Shown here: positions 53,682-62,847 of the stretch, piece after piece
Position numbering within the stretch: position 1 is the stretch's first letter
Layout: every line of letters starts with the position of its first letter
Assembly (NCBI GenBank): GCA_934718065.1
Contig: CAKUZR010000012.1
Coordinates: 15,747-79,746 of the forward strand
DNA: 64,000 nucleotides
Direction: 5' to 3'
From: an uncultured Treponema sp.
Lineage (GTDB): Bacteria > Spirochaetota > Spirochaetia > Treponematales > Treponemataceae
Notes under the pieces: model-generated
Told to the model about the DNA's origin: nothing
Seen by the model: only the letters and a program-made list of their open reading frames with translations
Database searches by the model: none
Position numbers and translations under genes: made by a program

Positions 53682-54890
53682 CTAAAAATCCATCAGCAAA
53701 AAGTCTTTTATGTTTTTGTGGATTATTCCATTCTGGGAAAAATCAAGGTCGTCCATTGAAACTACATATTTCGGGTAGCTGTCTTTTATGGAATTGTAAA
53801 CGGAAAACTCGCGTTTTATGGTTTCTTCGGCTGCCAAAAGATATGCAACCTGCACATAAATCTTTTTGTCCTGTTTTTCTGCAATGAAATCTATTTCGGT
53901 ATCGCCTTTTTTGCCGACGTAAACTTTGAAATTCCTCCGCAAAAGTTCAAGGCATACAATGTTTTCTAGAATCTGGTCTATATTCTGAAAGTTTCTTCCA
54001 AAAACTGCTTCGCGCAATCCGTGGTCGGCGCAGTAATATTTTTCATTCACGGTAACAATCTTTTTGCCTTCCAGATCGTAACGGTTGATTTTGTAGAAAA
54101 GAAAGGCATCTGCACAGAATTTAAGATAATTCAGGATTGTGTCGTGGGAGATTTTGCGGTTTTCGCTCTTAAAATATTTTGAAAGCGACGTTGCACTGAA
54201 AATATGCCCGATATTTGAAAAAGCATAGGCTACAATTCGTTCCAGTGTATCAACATCACGGACTTTGTTTCGCTTTACGACATCTTTTAAGACAACGGAA
54301 TTGTAAATGTCCGTCAGATACTGATTCTTTGCAGAATCGCCGCCATTAAAATTTGACAGGAACGGCATTCCGCCTGTTTTCAAAAACTGCATGAAGCATG
54401 AAGTTTTGTCAATCTCAGGATTGCGAAGCCTGTTCATTTCAAGAAATTCTGCAAAAGAAAAAGGATAAATAACAAACTCCACATAACGTCCAGCAAGGTA
54501 TGTCGCAAGTTCCCCGGATAAAAGTTTTGCATTTGAACCTGTTATGTAAATGTCACAGTCAAAATCTACCCTGCATGAATTTATACATTTTTCCCAGTTT
54601 TCAACTTCCTGAATTTCATCAAAAAAAAGATATATTTTTCCCTGAGTGCTCTTCCTAAACTCAACGATTCTTTCATAAAGATTTTCAGCATCCAGAAACT
54701 GAGAATTTGCAAACTGTTCAAAATTGATGCAGAGAAAGTTTTTTTCGCTTATTCCGGAATTTTTAAGCTCCTCTTTTACAAGATCAAGCATCACGGATTT
54801 GCCGGAACGCCTGATTCCCGTAAAAACCTTAATCAATTCCGTATTCATAAACGGTCTGATTCTTTGCATATATATTTCGCGCTTAATCAT
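53682..54890 (-). CDS. AAA_14/DUF4143-type ATPase
   Basis: 402 residues from ATG at 54890. TGIRRSGKSVMLDLVKEEL is Walker A, KIYLFFDEIQEVENWEKCI is Walker B, and DIYITGSNAKLLSGELATYLAGRYVEF is the sensor. HTILNYLKFCADAFLFYKI lies in the winged-helix part, and NFKVYVGKKGDTEIDFIAEK is the nuclease-like C-terminus with DxxxE/K-type residues. It sits between hsdM and hsdS in the restriction cluster. Role unknown. The ATG has no Shine-Dalgarno sequence and a TAAAAT lies close upstream. Confidence 0.88.
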   Translation of the reverse strand: MIKREIYMQRIRPFMNTELIKVFTGIRRSGKSVMLDLVKEELKNSGISEKNFLCINFEQFANSQFLDAENLYERIVEFRKSTQGKIYLFFDEIQEVENWEKCINSCRVDFDCDIYITGSNAKLLSGELATYLAGRYVEFVIYPFSFAEFLEMNRLRNPEIDKTSCFMQFLKTGGMPFLSNFNGGDSAKNQYLTDIYNSVVLKDVVKRNKVRDVDTLERIVAYAFSNIGHIFSATSLSKYFKSENRKISHDTILNYLKFCADAFLFYKINRYDLEGKKIVTVNEKYYCADHGLREAVFGRNFQNIDQILENIVCLELLRRNFKVYVGKKGDTEIDFIAEKQDKKIYVQVAYLLAAEETIKREFSVYNSIKDSYPKYVVSMDDLDFSQNGIIHKNIKDFLLMDF

Positions 54891-54897
54891 AAGCATA

Positions 54898-54960
54898 TTT
54901 TATCAGTTATAGTCGCCAAAGTAAAGTTTTTTCTATTTTTAGCTATTATAACTGATAAAA
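54898..54960. promoter_or_regulatory. 14-bp inverted repeat over the ATPase promoter
   Basis: TTTTATCAGTTATA (54898-54911) and TATAACTGATAAAA (54947-54960) are perfect inverted copies 35 bases apart. The inner arm overlaps the likely -10 region of the ATPase gene, which starts at 54890. The outer arm abuts the hsdM stop at 54966. It is a candidate dimer operator for autoregulation. Confidence 0.5.
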
Positions 54961-54965
54961 ACTGT

Positions 54966-56378
54966 TTATTCTTCCGTATTCTTCAATTCCTTCACAACAT
55001 CCCGGATTAAATCCGCCGCCATTTCAAGCTGCCCGATTGCGTTTTCTGCACTTTCAACCGGGTCCGGCAAATCTTCGTAGTCCAGAATGCTTTCATCGCG
55101 GATAAGGCCTAAGTCAAGGCTGTTGCCTTTTTCTGCAATCTGTTCGCGGGTAAAGCAGTTCCAGCGTTCGTCTTTGACTGAGCGGCGGTCTTCTGCGGTG
55201 TATGCCTTGATAAAGTCTGCAAAATGTTCTTTTTTTAGCTGGTTTGTTTTTCCAAAGCTCTGTATGTTTGTACGCAGGTCGTAAAACCAGACTTCTTTCG
55301 TGTTGTTCTCGTCTGTCTTTCCGCGGGTAAAGAAAAGAACGTTTGTCTTTACGCCCTGCGCATAAAAGATTCCTGTTGGCAAACGAAGAACTGTATGAAG
55401 ATTGCATTTGTTCATTAAGTCCACGCGGATTTTTTCACCGTCGCCGTCAGCAAAAAGAACGTTATCCGGGAGAACTACTGCGGCGCGTGCTTTTCCGTCG
55501 GCTTTAAGGGAACGGTAAATGTGCTGCAAAAAGTTCAGCTGTTTGTTGCTTGTTGTATATGTAAAGTCATCACGTGTTGCACGCTCACCGCCTTTCTTTG
55601 TTCCAAACGGCGGATTCGTAAGGACTACATCGTAGCCTGTCATGGCTTTGCCGCTTTCGCTCAATGTATCACCAAGCACAATTTTTCCTTCGATGTTATG
55701 AAGCATTGCATTCATAAGCGCCAAACGATGCGTTTCATGCACAAGCTCTCCGCCGGTAAAGGCTTCTTTCACCTGAAACTCAACCTGTTTTTCTGTAAGG
55801 TCGCAGTAGTCGTCTGTCCGGCTTTTTACATACTGGTCGGCGCTAATCATAAAACCAAATGTTCCGCAGGCAGGGTCGTTACAGCGTTCTCCAACCTGAG
55901 GAGCTGTCAGTTCTGTCATTACGTCAATCAGAACGCGCGGTGTAAAATACTGTCCGGCTCCGCTTTTCTTTTCGTTGGCGTTCTTTTCGAGCAATCCTTC
56001 GTAAAGATTTCCCAAGCCTTCTTCTTTTGCAGAGTACCAGTCAAGTTCATCTATCGACCTGATAATTTTTTCAAGATTTTTTGGCTCGTCAATATTTGAA
56101 CTTGCGCCCTGATAGATTTCGCGGACGCGGCCCTTGCAGTTTTCACCAAGATTTGTGAGCAGCTCCTTGTAAAATTTTTTGAGCTCTATTCCGCTATGGC
56201 TGGTCAATTTATCCCATCTATATTCAGCTGGAATAGAATCTTCTGTTTTTGTCTCCTTTGCCATCTTTAAGAAAAGAATATATGTCAATTCTGTAACATA
56301 CTGATGATATGTAATTCCGTCATCACGCAAAATATTACAAAGATTCCAAAGTTTGCTTACGATTTCCTGATTTGTCAT
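54966..56378 (-). CDS. hsdM: Type I restriction methyltransferase subunit
   Basis: 470 residues. An N-terminal HsdM_N helical domain (LWNLCNILRDDGITYHQYVTELTYILFLKM) precedes the N6-adenine methyltransferase core with DPACGTFGFMISA (SAM motif I) and VLTNPPFGTKKGG (NPPF motif IV). It methylates adenine at the site chosen by HsdS and is also needed by HsdR. It lies between the two hsdS genes. Confidence 0.95.
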   Translation of the reverse strand: MTNQEIVSKLWNLCNILRDDGITYHQYVTELTYILFLKMAKETKTEDSIPAEYRWDKLTSHSGIELKKFYKELLTNLGENCKGRVREIYQGASSNIDEPKNLEKIIRSIDELDWYSAKEEGLGNLYEGLLEKNANEKKSGAGQYFTPRVLIDVMTELTAPQVGERCNDPACGTFGFMISADQYVKSRTDDYCDLTEKQVEFQVKEAFTGGELVHETHRLALMNAMLHNIEGKIVLGDTLSESGKAMTGYDVVLTNPPFGTKKGGERATRDDFTYTTSNKQLNFLQHIYRSLKADGKARAAVVLPDNVLFADGDGEKIRVDLMNKCNLHTVLRLPTGIFYAQGVKTNVLFFTRGKTDENNTKEVWFYDLRTNIQSFGKTNQLKKEHFADFIKAYTAEDRRSVKDERWNCFTREQIAEKGNSLDLGLIRDESILDYEDLPDPVESAENAIGQLEMAADLIRDVVKELKNTEE

Positions 56379-56408
56379 TTTTTTTATTCTCCTTTTTTAA
56401 TTTTTCTG

Positions 56409-56612
56409 CTATTTTTCCAGACTGTCTTTTTCTAGCAGGAATGGAATTACCCCTATATAGATTATTCCGTTTTCATCTGCTGTTCTTTTTTGGCTGCCGT
56501 TTACAATCACTATCTTTTTGAAAAAATCTCCTCTGTTTAGCAGCGGACGGATTTCCTGCAGCTTTTTTCCATCATCATCAATACTGAAAGCCGACTGGAT
56601 GTAATATATCAT
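56409..56612 (-). pseudogene. C-terminal remnant of an AAA_14 ATPase
   Basis: 67 residues starting IYYIQSAFSIDDDGKKLQEIRPL and continuing FFKKIVIVNGSQKRTADENGIIYIGVIPFLL. This matches the last 60 or so residues of AAA_14/DUF4143 ATPases (the YIQ-A-S-DEEK block and the late KIVIV strand). No Walker region remains. It lies between hsdS copy 2 and hsdM. Whether it is translated is unknown. Confidence 0.6.
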
Positions 56613-56716
56613 TATCTAAAAGATTATATAATATCCAGTGCAAAGTTTATTCCTAAAAGAAGATAGTTTGCACTGAATTGTGTTTAACCCTTCTTCTTAC
56701 AGTTTCTCTGGCATTT

Positions 56717-58153
56717 TTACAGCTCGCCCCGGAACGCTCTGGCCAGGATGGATTTTTTTAGCATGGCGATTTGCTCCAGGACTTGTTCGGCGGCGGATTT
56801 GGCGGCGCGCTCTTTTTCCAGCACGGTATCGAGGATGCGGACGATTTCCTGCTGTTCGGGGAGAGTGGGAACTGGGATTTTATAATTGCGCACATAATCC
56901 ATACTGATTCTTTGTTGTCCAACAGTTCCGCTGTATGTTGTACAACCTCCACGAACAAAACTTGTATTCGTTACAACATAAAATGTATATCGCACATCAA
57001 CTTCAGAACTACGAAGAATTATCAATTCTGTTGTACCTGCTCCAATTCCATTTTCAAGCCCATTTGCAATGAAAGCTTTACCATTTTCAAAACAAGGAGA
57101 TATTTTAGCAAAACAAACATCACCATTTTGAAACTGCGTATGATTTTTCTTTATATTTCCCCAATGTTTTACATCAAAAGAAAAACGATTAACTGAAGCA
57201 GGCTCAATTTTTTCCATAGGAATAAAAGAAGCTAAGATATCATCATCAGCTTTTACTTTTGGATTTATTGTATAAACTTCGCTTAATTTTTTCTCTTCCC
57301 AACTCTCATCACTAATCCCATTTTCTTTGCGCCATTTTGCGGTCAGGCTGCCGGTGAATGCCTGGTGGAGGATGGCGGCTTTGCGGGTTTCAAAGCTGTC
57401 TGCCGCGTTCTGGGCTTTTTCCTTTGCCTCGTCCAGTTTTGCAAACATGCTTTCTATGCGGTTTACAATGCGCTGCTGCTCAGCGAGTGTTGGAGGAAGA
57501 GGAAAGCAATATTCTAAAAAGTTTCCCATTTTTATATAGTTTGTAGCTGAACCATACTGTTTATCTTTATTATATAGATTCCAAAATGCTAATAAATGAT
57601 AATAAAGATATTTTAGAAAAATATGTTCATTTTTTCTCTGTAGAACATATGTACGTTGATATGCTTCAAAATTTCCTGAATAATAAAATACTTGACCTAC
57701 GTTTGCTCCATTTCCTGGCAAAAGAAGGCTTTCTCCTGAGAAAGAATAGTCATCACAACGTAAAGGTTCCCCTGCACAAGTGAAAAAAAGATATTTGCCA
57801 TTTAATGTTCCATAATTAGCATCTTTTTTTCCTGTTACAATTGAAACATATTCTCCAAGTCTAACCCACTTCCAACCTTCCGGCAGGTCGTAAGGCGCTT
57901 CTATTTCAGAAGCATTTTTGGGGGCGTTGGTCGTTCGCTTACGCTCTCTATCGAGTTTTGTTTCACAAAACTCGCGGAACATTGCTGGGGTTTTAGGGGC
58001 TTTGCCCCTAGGAGAAGGGGTAGCGGAAGAGCCAACAAAGCGGAGAGAATTGTTCTGCTTGCAGAAACAATTCGTGGAGCGACTTGGCTCTGAAGCGAGG
58101 GGAAGGCTTTCCCCTCCTTTCTGTTCTATATCAATCTCAATTTTCTTTGCCAT
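56717..58153 (-). CDS. hsdS: Type I restriction specificity subunit, copy 2, with inserted repeat
   Basis: 478 residues. The layout is as in copy 1, but 70 residues are inserted after the first 12 (MAKKIEIDIEQK), encoded by a 210-bp repeat that keeps the frame. The insert lies before the first recognition half (PEGWKWVRLGEYVSIV), so function may survive. The second half starts ESWEEKKLSEVYTINPK. The spacers are near-identical to copy 1. It probably gives the same HsdM/HsdR a second specificity. Confidence 0.9.
   Translation of the reverse strand: MAKKIEIDIEQKGGESLPLASEPSRSTNCFCKQNNSLRFVGSSATPSPRGKAPKTPAMFREFCETKLDRERKRTTNAPKNASEIEAPYDLPEGWKWVRLGEYVSIVTGKKDANYGTLNGKYLFFTCAGEPLRCDDYSFSGESLLLPGNGANVGQVFYYSGNFEAYQRTYVLQRKNEHIFLKYLYYHLLAFWNLYNKDKQYGSATNYIKMGNFLEYCFPLPPTLAEQQRIVNRIESMFAKLDEAKEKAQNAADSFETRKAAILHQAFTGSLTAKWRKENGISDESWEEKKLSEVYTINPKVKADDDILASFIPMEKIEPASVNRFSFDVKHWGNIKKNHTQFQNGDVCFAKISPCFENGKAFIANGLENGIGAGTTELIILRSSEVDVRYTFYVVTNTSFVRGGCTTYSGTVGQQRISMDYVRNYKIPVPTLPEQQEIVRILDTVLEKERAAKSAAEQVLEQIAMLKKSILARAFRGEL
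57317..57481. repeat. hsdS spacer block shared with 52969-53133
   Basis: Partner of the 165-base central spacer repeat in hsdS copy 1, same orientation, about 4.3 kb apart with hsdM and an ATPase between. Crossing over would delete those genes, whereas gene conversion would swap recognition halves. Confidence 0.85.
57908..58117. repeat. 210-bp dispersed repeat inserted in frame in hsdS
   Basis: The flanks CTTCTATTTC and TTTCTGTTC are contiguous in hsdS copy 1 and separated here by exactly 210 bases (70 codons, no stop). It starts with GGGGGCGTTGGTCGTTCGC, has paired arms such as CGAGTTTTG...CAAAACTCG and AATTGTTCTGC...GCAGAAACAATT, and ends AGGGGAAGGCTTTCCCCT. It shares ends with copy A at 20440-20598. 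Design and in-gene position recall Rickettsia palindromic elements. Confidence 0.8.
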
Positions 58154-58201
58154 AATTCAATTCTCCGTTTTAAGTGTTTGGCTTGACTTCTCAGAGTTTC
58201 C

Positions 58202-61200
58202 TTAGCCTATTTTATCTTCATAAAGATATGTGTTTAATTCCCTGACAATAGAATTCAATTGATTATTGAAAATCTTGTTTACTTTGTTGAAACCTCCCTG
58301 ATTTCTCCATGCAAGATATTCATCAAAAGTCTGCGCATTAAAAACTGATTCATTTATAAGATATGTCTCGATTCTTTCAATCCATTTGTTTTCACCGGCT
58401 GTAAAGTCATGCGCTTTGCAAAGTTTCTTTACAGCATTGTGAATTCTTTCTTCGTGAGACACGAGAGGGCTTCCAATTGCATAACGACGGACAAGTGAAA
58501 TAATATCTGCAGCACTGTCTTCTTTTGTAAGCTGAGCCACAGCTGTGTTTAACTGCATTGAATTATAGCCATTTGAATCAAGAGTTTTACTAAGGCTTCG
58601 TAAATCTGCAAGGGTTAAATCAGCAGGTCTGGTGCAAACAATATCAAGCGCTGCAATTTTATTTCTGTTGGTTCTTAAATAGCTTGCAAAGCTTTCCAGA
58701 TAGTCTTCGGGTTCCTGGCCTTTTCCAAATCCTCTGGACACTTCTTTCAGCACATCGGTCTTGTTGCTAATAGGCACAGTTGGCTCCTGACTTTTTTCCA
58801 GCTCAAAAGCGCCAAACGCAGCCTTTTTTCTTAAAAGCAATTCTTTGCAAGCGTCCTCGCCTTCATCTCTGCATTTTTTTACAGCCTTTATAAAATCTTC
58901 CACAGAGTCATAGTTAGAATTAATTGTAAAATAATTAATCTGTGTTTCATCCATGTGCCGTTTTACTCTTTGGAGCTTGGCAATAATCTGGTCATTAATA
59001 AATTTGATATGTTCTTCATCTTCAACTTCTTCATAACCTTTGAAAAGCACATCAAAAGTAACAGAAGGATTTGATACAACCGGTTTCATTGAAGAGAACT
59101 CATCAAGGTATGAATACAAATCAACAGCATCGTAAATATCAAAATGTGTTTTATTGATTTTAGGACAAAGGCGTGTTGCGCGGCCAAGCATCTGCTCATA
59201 AAGAATACGGGATTTTATTCGCCGCATAAATACAATCTTTGTAATTTCAGGAACATCAATGCCTGTTGAAAGCAAATCCACAGTAACTGCAATTGTAGGA
59301 TAATGTTCATTCTTAAAGCGTTTAACTGCATCCTGAACACGCTTCCGGTCGCCAATAGAACAAGTAATCTTTTCTATTGCATTTGAAGGAACATCCTGGG
59401 CTTTATAAATCTTTCTTAATATACGGACAATTTCATCTGCATGCCTGTCATTAACCGCAAAAACAACAGCTTTTTCCTCGCTTTCAGGATCAATATGCTT
59501 GGCAATTTCTGCAAGAGCCACTTCATTGAATGATGGAGCAAGAACATTTTTGTTGAACTCTTCCACATCAAAATCAAGCTCATCTTCCAGTTCCTCAGGA
59601 TTCAAAAGTTCTTTGGTCACCGGGTTATAGCGTGCAAGGCTTTCACCTTTTTCGTGATGTATTCCATTCTGATTAAGCTCAGTCTTAATAATGTGAGGCG
59701 CGTCATAGTCCACAAGATATCCGTCAATTACAGCATCACGGTAAGAATAATTATAAACAGGATTTCCAAAAATCTGTGTTGTGTGCAAAGCAGGAGTCGC
59801 AGTTAATCCGATTCTTACAGCATCAAAATATTCAATTACTTTCTTATACTTGCTTATAAAGTCATTCTGCTCTCTGAATAAAAGTTCTGCTTCTGAAAGT
59901 TCCCGGTCAAGAGTATAACCTCTATGCGCTTCATCTATAATGATACAGTCAAAATCGCCGGCTGAAGGAATTCGTTCCTTATCATCGCTCATGATTCTAG
60001 CCACCATTCCTTGAACAGTGGCAACTTGAATTCTTGTTTCAGATGCCAAGTCAATATCATCAAGGGTATTGATGCTGTAGATTTTATTAAGCGGCTGCAG
60101 GTCTTCCAGCTTAACATCCTTGAAAACATCTTGCGCCTGTTCTCCTAAAGCTGTACGGTCCACCAGGAATAAAATCCGGCGGAAACGATTTGTTTTTAAG
60201 AAGCGATAAACCATTCCCAGAATAGTACGTGTCTTGCCAGTTCCTGTAGCCATTGCAAGAAGTATATGTTTTGCTCCGCCAATTACAGCCTTTTCTACAG
60301 CTTCCACAGCTTCAAGCTGGTAGTACCGGAAGTTCAAACCATCCGGGTCGCGCAAAAAATCATAGGGAAGGTTTTCAAGTTTCTGGTCAGCCTCATCAAC
60401 ATTCTGTTTGTACTTTGCAAGCAAATCTTCCGGGCTATACCATCCCTGCAAAGCCAAAGGAATATTAGAATCCTTTCTTAAATCCTGAAACCATATTCCA
60501 GATTCAGTTTCAATCTGTTTTAGATAAGGCCTGCCGTTAGTTGCAAAAACAAACGGCACTTTATAATTCCGCCATTTGCCCATGCAATATTTTTCATCTT
60601 CATCTTTAATATTTTTGGCATATTCATGACACTGATTATCAATTATTGCATAAACATTTTTTTCGTATGCTTTTGCTTCAATAATTCCAATTAACTGTTC
60701 ATCTATGAACAAAGCATAATCAGCTCTGTCATCAGCCGTTTTTGTTGGTTTCACCGGCCACTCAGCAATAGCAATTTTCTTTCCTTTCTGAGGCCGTGTT
60801 CCTTTTGAATAACGGAGATTTTCTGTATCTGCTTCCCAGCCGACTTTTCTAAGCTGCTCATCTATAATTGCACGAGTCTGGGCTTCTGTAAGCTTAGCTT
60901 TAGAAATTGCAGCAGCAGATGTATTTTGCCGCTGTTGCTTAGTAAGCGCACTCTGCGGGGTAAGATACTGTATAGATTCGCGTTCTTTGCGAGCCTTTTC
61001 AATCTCTGCCTCAAGCTCAGAAAGTCTTTTATCACGCTCAGCAATTGCGGCTTCTTTTTCTGCAATTGTTACAGCCGCGTTTTCAAGCTTTGTTTTCTGC
61101 TCTTCAATCTTTTTTTCCTGATTCTTTACAAGAGGCATAAGATTGATTTTCTTTTTAGGCGGCTCAGGTTTTACAAATGGCTCCGGCTTAAAAGCAGAAT

Positions 61201-61576
61201 CGCCATAAGTCTGCATAAACCATATTGCAATTTGATAAGCGAATCCTAAAACGGTCAAGGCTTCCTGTTCTGTAGCGATATTTTCATGAGCAGAGTCATT
61301 ACGTTTTATGCGAACCTGGTTAATCCACTGATTAACATCATAAGGAAGCAAGCCTTCCGATTTTAGTATCTTAGTTCTTGTATAATGATTATTTTCTTTT
61401 ACGTCTTCTGGCTCAGGAATGTTTTCGATTCGCATGATTTCTCGAACCATAAGCTCAACAAAAAGCCCTGACTTGTTCTTGCTTGAAGCAGGATCTGAAT
61501 AAACATATTTTTCCGCAAAATCCAGAGTATTGGCAAAATCCGGCCAGTAGGCTTGTAAAAATGCAAAATTGCTCAT
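58202..61576 (-). CDS. hsdR: Type I restriction endonuclease subunit
   Basis: 1124 residues from ATG at 61576. An N-terminal DUF4145-like helical part and a coiled coil (KKIEEQKTKLENAAVTIAEKEAAIAE region) lead to the nuclease (ADYALFIDEQLIGIIEAKAYE, with the D...ExK site). The motor has LLAMATGTGKTRTILG (Walker A), CIIIDEAHRGY (DEAH), VDLLSTGIDVPEI and QMLGRATRLCP. The C-terminus binds HsdM. It translocates and cuts unmodified DNA. It starts the restriction cluster. Confidence 0.95.
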   Translation of the reverse strand: MSNFAFLQAYWPDFANTLDFAEKYVYSDPASSKNKSGLFVELMVREIMRIENIPEPEDVKENNHYTRTKILKSEGLLPYDVNQWINQVRIKRNDSAHENIATEQEALTVLGFAYQIAIWFMQTYGDSAFKPEPFVKPEPPKKKINLMPLVKNQEKKIEEQKTKLENAAVTIAEKEAAIAERDKRLSELEAEIEKARKERESIQYLTPQSALTKQQRQNTSAAAISKAKLTEAQTRAIIDEQLRKVGWEADTENLRYSKGTRPQKGKKIAIAEWPVKPTKTADDRADYALFIDEQLIGIIEAKAYEKNVYAIIDNQCHEYAKNIKDEDEKYCMGKWRNYKVPFVFATNGRPYLKQIETESGIWFQDLRKDSNIPLALQGWYSPEDLLAKYKQNVDEADQKLENLPYDFLRDPDGLNFRYYQLEAVEAVEKAVIGGAKHILLAMATGTGKTRTILGMVYRFLKTNRFRRILFLVDRTALGEQAQDVFKDVKLEDLQPLNKIYSINTLDDIDLASETRIQVATVQGMVARIMSDDKERIPSAGDFDCIIIDEAHRGYTLDRELSEAELLFREQNDFISKYKKVIEYFDAVRIGLTATPALHTTQIFGNPVYNYSYRDAVIDGYLVDYDAPHIIKTELNQNGIHHEKGESLARYNPVTKELLNPEELEDELDFDVEEFNKNVLAPSFNEVALAEIAKHIDPESEEKAVVFAVNDRHADEIVRILRKIYKAQDVPSNAIEKITCSIGDRKRVQDAVKRFKNEHYPTIAVTVDLLSTGIDVPEITKIVFMRRIKSRILYEQMLGRATRLCPKINKTHFDIYDAVDLYSYLDEFSSMKPVVSNPSVTFDVLFKGYEEVEDEEHIKFINDQIIAKLQRVKRHMDETQINYFTINSNYDSVEDFIKAVKKCRDEGEDACKELLLRKKAAFGAFELEKSQEPTVPISNKTDVLKEVSRGFGKGQEPEDYLESFASYLRTNRNKIAALDIVCTRPADLTLADLRSLSKTLDSNGYNSMQLNTAVAQLTKEDSAADIISLVRRYAIGSPLVSHEERIHNAVKKLCKAHDFTAGENKWIERIETYLINESVFNAQTFDEYLAWRNQGGFNKVNKIFNNQLNSIVRELNTYLYEDKIG

Positions 61577-61577
61577 A

Positions 61578-61613
61578 ACAATATTCTCATAATAAAAACT
61601 ACGAGAATATTGT
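61578..61613. promoter_or_regulatory. 11-bp inverted repeat at the hsdR start
   Basis: ACAATATTCTC (61578-61588) and GAGAATATTGT (61603-61613) are perfect inverted copies 14 bases apart, ending two bases before the hsdR ATG. A TATTAT -10 candidate lies between the arms. The site fits a repressor that delays the nuclease. Confidence 0.5.
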
Positions 61614-61624
61614 AACACATATTT

Positions 61625-61759
61625 TTAAATTTTTGTAGAAAAGTGTCCGTTCCAATGCGCATAGGACACTATGCTGTCATTTCCAAGCGCTTCAGAAAAT
61701 CCAGCAGAAAGCAAACCTATAAAAATCAACAATATACAAAACAGCTGTTTTATTTTCAT
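61625..61759 (-). CDS. Short secreted peptide or truncated exported protein
   Basis: 44 residues. ATG at 61759 has AAGGA six bases upstream. A clear signal peptide (KIKQLFCILLIFIGLLSAGFSEA) leaves about 20 residues (NDSIVSYAHWNGHFSTKI). It may be a real small secreted protein or the start of a decayed gene. It lies directly after the WG-repeat gene on the same strand. Confidence 0.4.
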   Translation of the reverse strand: MKIKQLFCILLIFIGLLSAGFSEALGNDSIVSYAHWNGHFSTKI

Positions 61760-61811
61760 AAAGAATCCTTATTTTAATTTTACAAAATACATGTTTATGC
61801 TTGACAAATTT

Positions 61812-62774
61812 TTATTTCTTCAAATCTTCAGAGTAAAATATATTGCCTTTGGTGTCGATGATGGCGTCTTTTCCTTGAAAAGCTACGGCTGCATATTCGC
61901 CTATAAAATTTGAGGCGGAATCAAATATGCATGGAATTGCTATTTTGGCATTTTTATTTAAATAGCCGTATTTGCTGTTTGTATCTTCAATTACGGTCAG
62001 CCCTTTTGAATACAACCGTGTTTTTAAAATATAATTTTCAGGAAGTTCTTTGATATTTGCCTTTCTGTCAATTAAGCACCATTTGTCCTTTTCTTTTTGA
62101 AAGACTGCGACACCATCTGAAAAATAATAATTCAAAATAGGAGAAATTTTTGGGCCTCCCATTCTAATGTCTTCATATAATGGAACGGATATTACCATTT
62201 TTCCTTTTTTGTTTATATATCCGCTTTGACCATTTTTTAAAATTACAGGCAGCAAACCTTCTGTAAAGCAAAAGCCAGCTTGCTTTAAATTTGAAATCAC
62301 TGTGTTTTCATTTCTGTCGATGACGGAGAAAGAAGGATATGAGCTTCCTTTTATTACTACAGCTAAATTTTCTCCCCAAAAGAATGGTTCTCGGACAAAG
62401 TTTTCATATTTCTTGTATTCGCTTAGTTTCCAGGTTTCTATATTCAGTATTTTACTAATGTGAATGTTTTTTATTTCATCAAAATAATATACTAAGTATT
62501 CTGAATTTGAATATTTTCTTGCAGAACTGCCGGCTGGCAGTTTGTACAGTAATTCTAATTTGGGTGAATAAAATTCATATTCAGAATTTGCAGTTTCACA
62601 TATGAAATAATTTTCTTCATTCTTTTCAATTTTATAATATTTTGCTTTCAGTTTTATTGCTCTTTCTTCATTTACAAGACCGTACAAACCTTTAATGCAA
62701 AAAACACTGAATGATTCGGCATATAAATCTGAAAATAAACACATTAGGAGCATAAAAAATATTTTTTTTGTCAT
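61812..62774 (-). CDS. Exported WG-repeat protein
   Basis: 320 residues from ATG at 62774 (GAGG five bases upstream). A signal peptide (TKKIFFMLLMCLFSDLYA) precedes degenerate KWG/WG-type repeats: VFCIKGLYGLVNEE, LKNGQSGYINKKGKMVISVP, KWCLIDRKANIKEL, SKYGYLNKNAKIAIPC and GKDAIIDTKGNI. Such proteins are periplasmic or surface beta-rich proteins of uncertain function. It follows the double-glycine-leader protein by 73 bases, so it could be its periplasmic partner or immunity protein, which is inference. Confidence 0.7.
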   Translation of the reverse strand: MTKKIFFMLLMCLFSDLYAESFSVFCIKGLYGLVNEERAIKLKAKYYKIEKNEENYFICETANSEYEFYSPKLELLYKLPAGSSARKYSNSEYLVYYFDEIKNIHISKILNIETWKLSEYKKYENFVREPFFWGENLAVVIKGSSYPSFSVIDRNENTVISNLKQAGFCFTEGLLPVILKNGQSGYINKKGKMVISVPLYEDIRMGGPKISPILNYYFSDGVAVFQKEKDKWCLIDRKANIKELPENYILKTRLYSKGLTVIEDTNSKYGYLNKNAKIAIPCIFDSASNFIGEYAAVAFQGKDAIIDTKGNIFYSEDLKK

Positions 62775-62847
62775 AAGAACCTCAACAACTCTGCATTGCA
62801 TTTTACGCTATGGTGATGAAATAATTATATTTGTGCGAATGTAATAG

